A DNA stretch of 64,000 nucleotides from UBA11524 sp051886675 (GCA_051886675.1 JBJEYH010000350.1:1-64000); one strand, 5' to 3'; counted from the stretch's first letter, positions 34,101 to 42,616 are shown. Translations and numbers: made by a program. The notes: generated by a model from the sequence alone, not told the origin.

Positions 34101-35690
34101 ACAGTCGATTAAGTATATTCTGTCGCTTCCGCCAATATCGGAGATAATATCGCACCCGTCTCCGTACGTATAAAGATAATGATCATTTTTCAAAGATCCG
34201 CAGATGTAATCGTTGCCTTTGCCGCCGACAATGATATTGGGCTCAGATGTGGCCACATCCATAATCAGCGTCACCAGGATCTGCTGGAGGCCGGCCATAA
34301 GCATTGTTCCAGTCTTGAGCGCAGTATAGAATCCGCCAACAGAGCTGGATCCGTTCAAATAGTTAACAGCTTCGGTAAGCCAATCGTTTTGGCTGCACAG
34401 AAAATCATCGCCATCTCCCAGCATGATATACCGATATGCAAACGATTCTGTCGAAAGATACAACGTATCCGGATCGGATGAACCAAAGCAGATGTTCGAG
34501 TTGCTGGAAGGGCCTTCATACCGTGCAACGCCGGTTTCAATATGGACGTAATTCAGCGCAGGATCATACAGAATCGTATCACGCGCCGGCTTTGCATAGT
34601 ACTCGCACCTGTGCCCTGTATAATGCGATGCGACAAAATGCGGAGAATCGAGCAACGCATCCCTTACCCCCAGGATGCCGGTGATGACGGAACCAAACTG
34701 ATACGCTTTGCATCCTTTGCGGTACGCCACGTAAGAGGCAACCGCGCCGCCCGCATCGCAGCCGACAAGAATGGTATTATCAGCATTGCAGCCAAGCCAT
34801 TCGTAGAATTCCATTGCATGATAATACGCATATTTCAATGGCCCGCAATCATTTGCAAGATATTCAGACCACGACATCGTCGTTCGGTAGGAAATATAGG
34901 TCTTCCCATCACATTGAACCGCAAGACATGTCAGCAATGGGTTGTCAGCGGGAAATTTTGCAACCTTGGCGATGCTTGCGCCGGGAAGCGCGGCAAGGAT
35001 CACATGATCCAGTCGCGCATCGTTTTCATTCCTGCTGCTTTGAAGCAGCGGGCTGTCGCCACGGTGCGTTCCCATGTTCATGGCCGTCAGATAGCTTTCC
35101 ACGGTAGAAAAGGAGGACAGCAAGTTATAGGTATCTTCAGCGAGCACATCCAGCATGGCGCAGCGCGCTTTTTCGGACTGCCCCAGGGACACATTGGAAA
35201 TATTGATGGAGAATCTCGCCGTAAAGGAATTGCCCATCGGATCCTTCAGCTTGCTTGTAACGACGTAAGTACCTGAGACGCCGCTCACTTCAATGTTGCC
35301 AAGCCAGTCCACGGTGATGCTGCTCGAGCTCGGATCGCTCCAGGCGCAGTTGGTGTTCACCGAGAATGAATTGACAAGTTTGCCATCGAGGATCTGATAG
35401 TAGGTGGCGGAGATCTGGAATTTGGACCACGGCAGCACAGAGAAGCTCAGGGAGCAGGAGGTGTTCGCCAGGCAGGTTGTGCTCACCGTCTTGTTCCTCA
35501 GAGGCACGCTCCATCGGACGTAGTATCCGTCCTCCGCGCTAAGATACTGCGCGTCTTCGTCGAGATACTGCTCCTCGGCGACGGGATACGCCTCCTCCGC
35601 GTGCGCTGCAAACGGCGCAGTACCGACAATCAGGACCAGTGCCATGATTGCCAGAACGTGCATCAAGCTGATCGTCAAGGTTTTTTTCAT
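31149..35690 (-). CDS. giant secreted multidomain protein (lipase-like, RTX-like, Big_2, transglutaminase, thioredoxin-like, LRR)
   Basis: 1513 residues from ATG 35690 (GGAGGG upstream). Order: signal peptide 1-31; beta-sandwich about 50-165; lipase_3-like domain about 225-390 with TYISYRTTMSWSEYL, elbow ILVGCDAGGAVASY (Asp312 where Ser is expected) and LNYVHIETG (His383); Ca-binding RTX-like LGDGDDFL (about 424-431) and GGKGNDYICGSLKNDHYLY plus GDGCDIISDIGGSDRIYL (489-528); EF-hand-like DLDGDGIIDQ (708-717); Big_2 about 725-800; a further Ig-like module 806-878; transglutaminase about 900-1000 with Cys940, His968, Asp983; two thioredoxin-like modules (about 1118-1260 and 1280-1405, the first with a lone Cys1152, the second without); LRR_5 repeats 1425-1513. 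It is exported; the combination suggests a calcium-dependent surface or toxin-like effector. Confidence 0.75.
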   Translation of the reverse strand: MKKTLTISLMHVLAIMALVLIVGTAPFAAHAEEAYPVAEEQYLDEDAQYLSAEDGYYVRWSVPLRNKTVSTTCLANTSCSLSFSVLPWSKFQISATYYQILDGKLVNSFSVNTNCAWSDPSSSSITVDWLGNIEVSGVSGTYVVTSKLKDPMGNSFTARFSINISNVSLGQSEKARCAMLDVLAEDTYNLLSSFSTVESYLTAMNMGTHRGDSPLLQSSRNENDARLDHVILAALPGASIAKVAKFPADNPLLTCLAVQCDGKTYISYRTTMSWSEYLANDCGPLKYAYYHAMEFYEWLGCNADNTILVGCDAGGAVASYVAYRKGCKAYQFGSVITGILGVRDALLDSPHFVASHYTGHRCEYYAKPARDTILYDPALNYVHIETGVARYEGPSSNSNICFGSSDPDTLYLSTESFAYRYIMLGDGDDFLCSQNDWLTEAVNYLNGSSSVGGFYTALKTGTMLMAGLQQILVTLIMDVATSEPNIIVGGKGNDYICGSLKNDHYLYTYGDGCDIISDIGGSDRIYLIDCEGISCELIYYHSSADLLLNGELAIDLRQVLKGRGTIDIYFGYPDNAVHFDTIERELPLFDLMHWIGLRCPVNVHIKDASGNTVILLKDGVESSYEEEFGQFSVVYDGEEYTKSILLADSSYHVVVEGIGEGSMDCTSEYYDPETNKTTSISYRGIPVVTGALYYPELTDSGSLVLQVDLDGDGIIDQTISDNTSLTLDLEKTEMALGDTLTLNATVIPSSTPLTWASCDENVATVDENGLVTAVGAGDALVGVITNTGCQKFAYCWITVPETEIDASAFEISGVESAYLYTGAAIEPELTVSYKALSLVRERDYWVSYDNQVEVGTASVTVHGMGYYSGEVTMTFQIVEPSLTVSEKVNDLVDECSAKGFDSEYAKALWLHDWLTSNADYDFTYTYYDPDGVLLYGTGVCQSYADAFQLLLNGIGIESRVVISPEMDHAWNVAKIDGAWCHIDCTWDDPASGLENHSYFGLNDTLMSRDHTWDKSMYPACDSLDNFYYVRNGVLCADDRDGVLAWLDQKAAANTETIELYYTGDDVDFSVADVFDAWFSENNWKYGLRSYELRGSRYYVSISIVYTEPWTPSAELTEPVACPNFTLSGPDGSYKLSNYDDNGLVLVFGRNGCLNTQGLMDRLHSELELLNNSGVDVIVSIIEAHSIDGLSSMLEAYPNFRYAYDGYSVAQSLLSAVGCTEEYLVYPFVFIINSDQQIVYYSTGYVSSVDVLVGEAFATATGQAVPLPVKEGYSNSQDQDLSVLTSDPAIMRLWEVSLASNETLFLYNYSPRSYTAVQQMALYEESYELFSKLGISMVACFDTIDEDELSECRSTYPHIVFVEDTTGYVMWSMLDLVGYEETSAYYLSNYLINGNGYVIDYRNGSTYNFQEITGHCIDLLDFPNKVPAASVSIGKEAFNGTAFYSIDLSGSSVRYIESAAFSNCSNLTLMRIPSSVSLIADDAFDGCDSLIIICAYNSAAYNYAIEHSIDYILY

Positions 35691-35771
35691 CCCTTAGTCC
35701 CTCCATCCCTGAAATGCCATCAATCTGTGAAAACCGGACGCAATATATCAAATTATACCAGCTTTATTGCA

Positions 35772-35799
35772 ATTATATCATATAATTTGTGTTTTGCAA
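35772..35799 (-). promoter_or_regulatory. sigma-A-type promoter of the giant protein gene
   Basis: On the minus strand TTGCAA (35799-35794), 16 bases, TATAAT (35777-35772), about 80 bases before the ATG at 35690, in an AT-rich island. A second TATAAT at 35759-35754 could serve another start. Confidence 0.6.
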
Positions 35800-36919
35800 G
35801 CTCGACTGTACGGCCGCATCCGAATGCCTTGGTGGTGAATAACGGCAGTGGGATGCTCAAGGACTGACGGCTGAACTGGCGCGCAGCCAAACGGGGAGCC
35901 AACCGTCGCAATCCTCTGCACGGGAGCGCTGCACAATGAGCAGTGCAAATGATTTCGCGATGGCATATGGGCGTTCTGGAGAAAATGCACTGGCCCCGGC
36001 GGGGATGCGGTCATCGCGGCGGGTGCGGCAACGATTCGGGAATATGCGTTTGAGGAATGCGAATGCCTGCGCGGCGCCGTCATTCCGAAGGGTGTGACGG
36101 AGCTCATCGCCCAGGCAGCGAACCATGCTGCTGGCGGGCTCGTGGGGGCGGCTGGACTCGGTATCCCGGGCGATGACCATGGCGCTATAGGCGCGCTGAC
36201 TGCCGGAAAGCTCGCCGATGAACGGATCCTCGAAGGCTTCGGGCTCCATGCAGCGGATGGCATGGCCGATGATGCGCTGATCCTCGGCCATCGGATGGCT
36301 GCCGGAGAAAGGGACAAAAGCCCCGGGCGATCAGCAGCGTCAGGATCGGCGATCCTTGACCGGCATCCCGCCCTGCGGTTAAACCCTGATACACAAAAAC
36401 AGCGGGCAGTGTACCGGCTGGTCGTATACCGGCAGGCTGCTCGCTGAGGGGCGATGAAGCACGGATCGGGTTGCATTTAGGAGGACTCGTGCTGAAGTGT
36501 AAAACACGGGTATGAACGCCGACCACGTTTCATCGTCATAGAGTTTAACACAACTAACCGCATATGTCAACGGGAAAATGCGGGTTCCATGGATTGACAG
36601 GAAAAGATTCAGGTGATATGCTTCAGGTGGCTGAATCATGGAGGGCAGCCTTTTCCTTCGTCGGCACGTTAGTGGAATCTAACCTGCGGAATGGCCATTG
36701 GTTGATGACGCGGGACAGCCGGTACGCGCTGGCGACGCGCCGCAGGAAACGCATGTCGGCCTTCCGGCAAGGCGGCTCCGGTTCAGGGGCTGCATCCCAA
36801 GGGCCGGATGCCCAACGGGGCCGGCCGGCAAGCTGCCGCAGTCCGGGGGCGTGAGGCCGGGGATGACACAGCTGCGGGCGATGGGGCAATCCATGAAGAG
36901 CAACCGGGGAGGTATGCAT
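35800..36919. other. 1.1-kb region with only an LRR remnant
   Basis: Apart from the fragment at 36007-36108 I see no supported gene. Overlapping long open frames on both strands between 36094 and 36450 have no family motif. The sequence becomes AT-richer near 36540-36620, then GC-rich again up to the reductase gene. Confidence 0.4.
36007..36108 (+). pseudogene. BspA-type LRR fragment
   Basis: 34 codons read AVIAAGAATIREYAFEECEC followed by LRGAVIPKGVTELI, a good LRR_5 repeat (compare SVRYIESAAFSNCSNLTLMRI in the giant protein on the other strand). No start, signal peptide or further repeats adjoin it. Confidence 0.55.
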
Positions 36920-37846
36920 ATGAGGATTCTGGTGTATGGCGCGGGCGTGCTGGGCGGCAATCTGGCGAACAACCTCTTCCGCGCCAAAAAGGATGTGACC
37001 CTGCTGGCCCGGGGCCGGTGGGCGGAAACCATCCGGCAAAACGGGCTGATCGTGAAGAACGGGTTCAGGCCCGGGGCCACGGTCAGCCATATCCCGGTCA
37101 TTACGGAGCTGAAGCCGGAGGACGTCTACGACGTGATCTTTGTGGTCATGCGCTATACGCAGCTGGACAGCGTTCTCGATACGCTCCGCGCCAACGGCAC
37201 AAGGAACATCGTGCTGGTGGGCAACAACGTGCGGGCGAGGGAGTATGCCGGGCTTCTGCCGGGGAAGAACGTGCTGTTTGCCTTTTGCCTATCGGCGGGC
37301 CACCGGGAGGCGGACAGAATTGTCGGGATCGACATGAAGAAGATCACCATCGGCCAGCTGAAGGACGCGCCATCGGGCGAAGGCCTGATCCGTCAGATTT
37401 TTGACGGCGCCGGCTATAAGGTGGTATACGAGCCGAATATGGAGGATTATCTTCTCTGCCATGCGGCGTTTGTGCTTCCGGCGGCCATGGCCTGCTACCA
37501 TGCTGACGGCGATCTGCACAGGCTGAAAGGGCAGAAGGCGTATCTGAACCGGCTGATCGACGCCAGCATCGAGGGGTACCGGGCCATTGAAAAGGGCGGG
37601 CATGCCATTCTGCCCCAGTCGGATCAGGACTACGAAAGCGCCAGCTATCGCCGCACATGCTATGCCTTTTTCAAGCTGATGTGCGCCACGCCGCTGGGCA
37701 GGATCTGCGCCAGCGATCACGCCATGAACGCTGTGGACGAGATGAGCGCGCTGAACCGGGATTTGAAGCTGTTCTTTGAGGAAGTCGGGGCGTCCTATGA
37801 AAGCTGGAAACAGGTGGAGGAGACGGCTGCCGGATATCTGGCGTGA
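36920..37846 (+). CDS. ketopantoate reductase-like (ApbA/PanE family) oxidoreductase
   Basis: 308 residues. Start ATG 36920 lies seven bases after GGGGAGG; ATG 36914 would be too close. The N-terminus MRILVYGAGVLGGNLANNLF holds the GxGxxG Rossmann motif, followed by ARGRWAETIRQNGLIV and the family phrase VVMRYTQLDSVLDTLR. The C-terminal helical domain is present (ASYRRTCYAFFK). The catalytic Lys/Glu positions of true PanE are not convincingly conserved, so it may reduce another 2-keto acid. It is a soluble NADPH enzyme and stands alone. Confidence 0.75.
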   Translation: MRILVYGAGVLGGNLANNLFRAKKDVTLLARGRWAETIRQNGLIVKNGFRPGATVSHIPVITELKPEDVYDVIFVVMRYTQLDSVLDTLRANGTRNIVLVGNNVRAREYAGLLPGKNVLFAFCLSAGHREADRIVGIDMKKITIGQLKDAPSGEGLIRQIFDGAGYKVVYEPNMEDYLLCHAAFVLPAAMACYHADGDLHRLKGQKAYLNRLIDASIEGYRAIEKGGHAILPQSDQDYESASYRRTCYAFFKLMCATPLGRICASDHAMNAVDEMSALNRDLKLFFEEVGASYESWKQVEETAAGYLA

Positions 37847-38016
37847 AGGAAAGCCCCGCGCAGACGAAGCGAATGATGGAACGCCTGCCGCGCCTGCGGA
37901 AAGGCAGCCTGCCCGGCAGCGTGACCGCCTGTTCCGCGCTGCCGGAGGCTCAGGCGCGCGCCGGACGAGGCCCCTTGCGCCTGCCTGAATCGACCGCGCA
38001 TTTCGCGCCGGAGCAA

Positions 38017-38045
38017 TTGACAGGCATGGATGGATCTGCTACAAT
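38017..38045 (+). promoter_or_regulatory. sigma-A promoter of the MarR-MATE operon
   Basis: TTGACA (38017-38022), 17 bases, TACAAT (38040-38045), a near-consensus promoter 36 bases ahead of the regulator gene. The operator half-site at 38052 lies at the expected transcription start. Confidence 0.8.
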
Positions 38046-38051
38046 AGATAG

Positions 38052-38060
38052 GATTCTAAT
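38052..38060. promoter_or_regulatory. MarR operator half-site
   Basis: GATTCTAAT, repeated as one arm of the full palindrome at 38567-38580. It lies at the transcription start of the regulator's own promoter. Confidence 0.5.
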
Positions 38061-38080
38061 TATACACAGGGGAGATACCG

Positions 38081-38506
38081 ATGGACTACAAGGCCTTGAC
38101 GGGTAAACAGGAGCGGCTGAACCGGCTGATGAACCTGCACTTTGCGTCCTTTTTTGAGGATATGCCGCTGACCAGCACGCAGGCGCTGGCGTTGGAATTC
38201 GTCATTGAAAGGGCGGCCGAAGGGGAGGTGTATCAGAAGGATCTGGAGGCCTTTCTCGCGGTGCGGGGGTCTTCGGTCACCAGTCTGATCAACAACCTGG
38301 AGCGCGACGGGTATATCCGCCGCGAGCCTGTGAAGTTCGACGGGCGGTACAGAAGCCTGGTGCCCACCGGGAAGGCGCTGGACATCCAGGCCGAGATTTC
38401 CCGGCGGATTGACCGGTACATGGACAGTCTGTTCGTTGGCATCCCGGAAGAGGAGCTGCGTGTATTCGATTCCGTCCTTGAGCAGATGACGCGGAATGTA
38501 CGGTGA
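38081..38506 (+). CDS. MarR family transcriptional regulator
   Basis: 141 residues, ATG 38081 with GGGGAGAT upstream. The winged helix is visible: TSTQALALEFV, VYQKDLEAFLAVRGSSVTSL (recognition helix), then NLERDGYIRREPVKFDGRYR forming the wing with its DxR. It is followed by a MATE exporter gene 100 bases downstream, a common regulator-pump pair. Operator-like sequences (GATTCTAAT at 38052 and ATTAGAATTCTAAT at 38567) suggest that it represses itself and the pump, with release by a drug-like ligand. Confidence 0.9.
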   Translation: MDYKALTGKQERLNRLMNLHFASFFEDMPLTSTQALALEFVIERAAEGEVYQKDLEAFLAVRGSSVTSLINNLERDGYIRREPVKFDGRYRSLVPTGKALDIQAEISRRIDRYMDSLFVGIPEEELRVFDSVLEQMTRNVR

Positions 38507-38566
38507 GCTTTTCCTCCAGGGCACGGGCGGCACGCGATGGCATGCCGTCTGCCCTGCGCTCTGATA

Positions 38567-38580
38567 ATTAGAATTCTAAT
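38567..38580. promoter_or_regulatory. MarR operator
   Basis: ATTAGAATTCTAAT, a perfect 14-bp palindrome 26 bases before the MATE start codon. It shares GATTCTAAT-type half-sites with the regulator's promoter. Confidence 0.6.
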
Positions 38581-38605
38581 CAATAACATGGAGGGCTGTT
38601 TCAGC

Positions 38606-39991
38606 ATGAGATCATCCCAAAACGCCGCCAATCCGCTGGGGACGGACCGGATTGGCAGGCTGCTTCGGAGCTTCGCGATTCCGGGCGTTATTTCCATGGT
38701 CATCAATTCCCTGTACAACATGGTCGATCAGATCTTTATCGGGCAGGGCGTCGGGATGCTGGGCAATGGCGCCACCAACATCATCGCGCCCATCGCCACC
38801 TGCGCCATCGCCCTGGCCTCGCTGTTCGGCGATGGCCTGGCAACGTACTTCAGCCTGCAGCTGGGCAAGGGCGAGCCGGAAACCGCGTCACGGGCCGTGG
38901 GCAACGCGGTCATGGCGGGCGCAGGCGTCAGCATTTTGTTCACCTTGCTCGTGCAGGCGTTCCTGCCCCCGCTGTGCCGGCTTTTCGGCGCGACGGACAA
39001 TCTGATGCCCTATGCGCTGGAATATGGCCGGGTGATCGCCCTGGGCTTCCCGTTTGTGATTGTGGGCGTCATCATCAACGGCGTCGTCCGCGCGGACGGA
39101 AGCCCCAGGTATTCCATGGTCTCCATGATGCTGGGCTCCATACTGAACGTCTTTCTGGATCCCATGCTGATCTTTGTGTTCCACATGGGCGTGGGCGGCG
39201 CGGCGCTGGCGACGATCTTCAGCCAGTTCATCAGCATGGTGCTGAATGTGGCGTATCTTTTCCGGTTCAGGAACATCCGCCTTACGCGGGCGTCCTTCCG
39301 CTTCCGGCCCCCGCTGGTGAGGATGCTGGCCTCGCTGGGCATCGCAAGCTGCCTGAACACCATGACCTCCACGATCATCGCCATGGTGTCCAACAATATG
39401 CTGACCTGTTACGGCGCGCTGTCCGTCTATGGCGAGGATATCCCCATCACCGTCTTCGGCCTGTGCATGAAGGTCAGCATGCTGTTCTTCTCGGTGGCCA
39501 TGGGCATTTCCAGCGCCAGCCGCCCGATCCTCGGCTTCAACTATGGCGCGGGAAAATACGACCGGGTGAAGAAAACCCTGTACCTGACGCTGGGCTCCAC
39601 CACCGTGGTCATGGCGGTGGCGTGGCTCATGTATCAGCTGTTCCCGCTGCCGCTGATCCGCATTTTCGGCACGGAATCCGCCCTGTATGAGGAATTCGCC
39701 GTGAAGTGCTTCCGCATCTATCTGCTGACAAGCTGCCTGGGCGGCGTGCAGCTCTGCGCGGGCACGCTGTTCCAGGCCATCGGCAAGCCCGTGCTGGCCA
39801 CCGTTGTTTCGCTGGCCAGGCAGGTGATTTTCTACATTCCCGCCATGCTGATCCTGGCGGTCCTCATCGGGCTGGATGGCGTGCTGTGGGCAGGCCCGCT
39901 GTCGGAGCTGCTGGCGTTCTTCCTGGGCGGCGGACTGATGATCCGGGAGGTCAAAAGAATGGGGCATGGCCGATGGTCGGGCAGGGCGTGA
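38606..39991 (+). CDS. MATE family multidrug efflux transporter
   Basis: 461 residues from ATG 38606 (GGAGGG ten bases before). Twelve hydrophobic segments in two halves. MVDQIFIGQGVGMLGNGATN and ADGSPRYSMVSMMLGSILNV are conserved in the DinF/MepA-like branch, and GFNYGAGKYDRVKK marks the second half. It should export cationic drugs or metabolites using a Na+ or H+ gradient across the cytoplasmic membrane. Its regulation by the preceding MarR gene is supported by the palindrome at 38567. Confidence 0.92.
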   Translation: MRSSQNAANPLGTDRIGRLLRSFAIPGVISMVINSLYNMVDQIFIGQGVGMLGNGATNIIAPIATCAIALASLFGDGLATYFSLQLGKGEPETASRAVGNAVMAGAGVSILFTLLVQAFLPPLCRLFGATDNLMPYALEYGRVIALGFPFVIVGVIINGVVRADGSPRYSMVSMMLGSILNVFLDPMLIFVFHMGVGGAALATIFSQFISMVLNVAYLFRFRNIRLTRASFRFRPPLVRMLASLGIASCLNTMTSTIIAMVSNNMLTCYGALSVYGEDIPITVFGLCMKVSMLFFSVAMGISSASRPILGFNYGAGKYDRVKKTLYLTLGSTTVVMAVAWLMYQLFPLPLIRIFGTESALYEEFAVKCFRIYLLTSCLGGVQLCAGTLFQAIGKPVLATVVSLARQVIFYIPAMLILAVLIGLDGVLWAGPLSELLAFFLGGGLMIREVKRMGHGRWSGRA

Positions 39992-40139
39992 CAGGACAGA
40001 CGTCCGCGACCGGATGGAGGGCGCGGGATGCGGCGCATCCATCAGCGGTTTATTTCCGGGCCTGTCCCTGCGGGGGAGAAGGTGATTCCTGCATCAAAGA
40101 TGAATATATCTGTCAGGAAAGTGCGAGGAGGTTCCAACC

Positions 40140-41084
40140 ATGGGAATTGCCGTGATTGTGCTGGTGATCCTGCTGGCGATTCTGCTGGCGTGCGTCTGGC
40201 TGCTGTACCGGCTTGCATTTGCCACCGGCCCCGCTGAACGGAAGGATCCCGACATCCCGTCAGCGTCAACCTATCCGCGGATGTCCGCTGACATGACCGC
40301 CCTCAAGGCGCTGCCCTTCGAGGAGGTATCCATCGCCGCGCCCGACGGCACGACGCTCCGGGGGCGGTATTATCATCACAGGGACGGCGCGCCGCTGCTG
40401 CTCTTCTTCCATGGCTGGCGCGGGCATGCCCTGCAGGACGGCTGCATGGGGTTCTGGCTGAAAAGCGCGCTGGGCATGAATATCCTGCTGGCGGATCAGC
40501 GGGGCCATGGCAAAAGCGGCGGTTCATGCACCACCATGGGCGTGAAGGAGCGGGACGACTGCGCGGCCTGGGCGCGCTGGGCCGCGGCGCGCTGGCCCGG
40601 CACAGACCTGGCGCTGATGGGCGTCTCCATGGGCGGCGCCACCGTGCTGATGGCCGCGGACCGGGATCTGCCTGACGCGGTGAAGGCCATCATTGCGGAC
40701 TGCGGCTTCACATCGCCCCGGGAGATCCTCTGCCACTGCATTCCCACCATGCTGCCCCATGCGCCCATCCGGCTCTGCTATGCCCTGGGATGGCTGGGCG
40801 CGCGGCTGTTCGGCCGCTTTGACCCCAACCAGGCGGACGCCCGCCGGTCGCTGGCGGCCTGTCAGGTGCCGGTGCTGTTCCTGCATGGCGAAGCGGATAC
40901 CTTCGTGCCCTGCGGGATGAGCAGCCAGAACCATGCCGCCTGCGCTGCGCCCAAAAGGCTGGTGACCTTCCCCGAGGCGGCGCACGCATCCAGCTATTAC
41001 AAGCATCCGGAGCAATATCGCAGGGAAGTGACCGCATTCCTGACGCGGTACCTTCCCGCGCTGGCGGATGAATCCGCAGGGTAA
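40140..41084 (+). CDS. alpha/beta hydrolase, membrane-anchored
   Basis: 314 residues with AGGAGG before ATG 40140. An N-terminal membrane helix (residues 2-24) is followed by the hydrolase fold: PLLLFFHGWRGH oxyanion region, LADQRGHGKSGG, nucleophile Ser in ALMGVSMGGATV, Asp in FLHGEADTFVP and His in EAAHASSYY. This is the Bacillus YqkD/BEM46-like group, often annotated as an esterase or peptidase-like hydrolase. The catalytic domain could face either side of the membrane. It follows the MATE gene by 148 bases and ends before a strong terminator. Confidence 0.85.
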   Translation: MGIAVIVLVILLAILLACVWLLYRLAFATGPAERKDPDIPSASTYPRMSADMTALKALPFEEVSIAAPDGTTLRGRYYHHRDGAPLLLFFHGWRGHALQDGCMGFWLKSALGMNILLADQRGHGKSGGSCTTMGVKERDDCAAWARWAAARWPGTDLALMGVSMGGATVLMAADRDLPDAVKAIIADCGFTSPREILCHCIPTMLPHAPIRLCYALGWLGARLFGRFDPNQADARRSLAACQVPVLFLHGEADTFVPCGMSSQNHAACAAPKRLVTFPEAAHASSYYKHPEQYRREVTAFLTRYLPALADESAG

Positions 41085-41191
41085 AGCGTGCAGACGGCGC
41101 TGCTGCGGCCTGACAGCAAAAATCATATTCCGGATGGAGCAAAAGCGACGGTTTCGGTATAGCTTTCGGAATCGTCCCATGCTATCATCAT

Positions 41192-41219
41192 AGACAGACC
41201 CCGCGCCGGGTCTGTCTTT
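41192..41219 (+). terminator. Rho-independent terminator
   Basis: AGACAGACCC pairs with GGGTCTGTCT over a 6-base loop, followed by TTTA. It ends the hydrolase transcript and lies just ahead of the DtxR-type operator at 41229. Confidence 0.8.
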
Positions 41220-41228
41220 ACGCGGGAG

Positions 41229-41246
41229 GGTTAGAAATGACTAACC
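41229..41246. promoter_or_regulatory. DtxR-type operator, site 1
   Basis: GGTTAG-AAATGA-CTAACC with perfect 6-bp arms, identical in its arms to the site at 45035. It lies 105 bases before the MFS gene; a good promoter was not identified beside it. Confidence 0.6.
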
Positions 41247-41350
41247 ATCAAAGAAGCTGTGAACGACAGTCCCTGCGTGATACCTGCCGCCGCCTTCCTG
41301 GCCGCCATGGCAGTGTGAATTGTTACGATTTTATGACAAAAGGAGGCTGT

Positions 41351-42616
41351 ATGAAAAAGCATCAGGGCCTGAATCGGGATTACTGGCTTTACTGGCTGGC
41401 GTCCTCGCTCGGGATGGGGGCCAGCAACATTCTGCAGTATGTGCTGTCCCTGTATGTGCTGGACATGACCGGCTCGGCGACGCTCTTTGCGTCCATGCTG
41501 TCCATCATCATTTTCCCGCGCATCCTGCTGACGCCGCTGGCGGGCGTGCTGGCAGACCGCGTCCGGAAGATCCGGATGATGTCCTGGATTCTGCTGGGCG
41601 AAGCCGTGGCGCTGGGTGCGTATTGCCTGCTGGGGCAAACCGTTCCGATCGGCATTGCGCTTGTGTACGTGCTCGTGATGGCGCTGGAGGTGGGCGAAGT
41701 CTTCTACGGCGGCTGCGAGGCAGCGGTTTTGCCGGAGCTGGTTCCGCCCGACCGGCTGGAAGACGCCATCTCGATTTCCAAGGTGGACGACGGCATTGTC
41801 TGCGTGCTTGCGCCGGTGGCGGCGGCCTTTCTGTATGACAGGCTGACCATTGCCGCGGCCTTCGGCGTGATCGCCGCCCTGAATTTCCTGGCGTTTGTGC
41901 TCCAGCTGATGATCCGTCCCAGGTACGCTGCGCCGGGCGCCGGGAGCGTGCGGAAAGCTTCCGTCTGGAAGGACTTCATGGAGGGCGTCCGCTGCATCCG
42001 GCGCAGTTCCTTTCTCTGCGGCTTCATCAGGGTGCTGCCCATTGCCAATGCGTTCTTCGGCGCAACGTTCTCCGTCAGCGTGGCCTATCTGCTGCGGCAG
42101 ATCTATGGGGTGGATACATGGATTTACAGCCTGTACTGCTCGGTGACCTCTGCCGCGAGCATGATCGTCCCGCTGTTTGCCGTGCCGCTGATCAGGAAAT
42201 ATCCCCCGAAAGCCATTTTCTCGGTGGCCACGGCAGCCATTGCGGCAGAAATTTTCCTGATCGGCATCTGCGCCGTATGCGGAATCTGCCGCTGGCTGCC
42301 GGTGATGGTGAGCGTGGCCCTGATCACCGCGCTGGACTGCCTGACGATCGCCGCGGCGATGCCGATGCAGATGACCGCCTCCATCATGCTGCAAACCAGC
42401 GTGGAGCAGAGCCTCCTGGGGCGGGTGTCCGCCACGCTCCGCATGATCAGCATCGCGTCGGTGGCCGTGGGTGAAATGGCGTTCGGCATGCTGAACGATG
42501 CCCTGCCCGTATGGCTTTCCATCTTCCTGGGCGCGGCAGGCGTCGGCGCGGCGTCCTTGCTGTTCCGGCGCACGATGCGGGCGCAGGGGCGCGGCGAGGG
42601 ACAGGAAGCAGCGTGA
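41351..42616 (+). CDS. MFS transporter (MFS_3/macrolide-efflux-like)
   Basis: 421 residues from ATG 41351 behind AAAGGAGG; an upstream in-frame extension lacks a ribosome binding site. Twelve predicted helices. The loop 2-3 motif LAGVLADRVRKIRMM is the G-x-x-x-D-R-x-G-R/K signature. Helix 1 begins DYWLYWLASSLGMGASNILQ, and PMQMTASIMLQTSVEQSLLGRVSAT is typical of the MefA/TetV-like branch. A DtxR-type palindrome in its leader suggests control by iron or manganese, so export of a siderophore or metal-related compound is worth considering besides drugs. Confidence 0.9.
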   Translation: MKKHQGLNRDYWLYWLASSLGMGASNILQYVLSLYVLDMTGSATLFASMLSIIIFPRILLTPLAGVLADRVRKIRMMSWILLGEAVALGAYCLLGQTVPIGIALVYVLVMALEVGEVFYGGCEAAVLPELVPPDRLEDAISISKVDDGIVCVLAPVAAAFLYDRLTIAAAFGVIAALNFLAFVLQLMIRPRYAAPGAGSVRKASVWKDFMEGVRCIRRSSFLCGFIRVLPIANAFFGATFSVSVAYLLRQIYGVDTWIYSLYCSVTSAASMIVPLFAVPLIRKYPPKAIFSVATAAIAAEIFLIGICAVCGICRWLPVMVSVALITALDCLTIAAAMPMQMTASIMLQTSVEQSLLGRVSATLRMISIASVAVGEMAFGMLNDALPVWLSIFLGAAGVGAASLLFRRTMRAQGRGEGQEAA

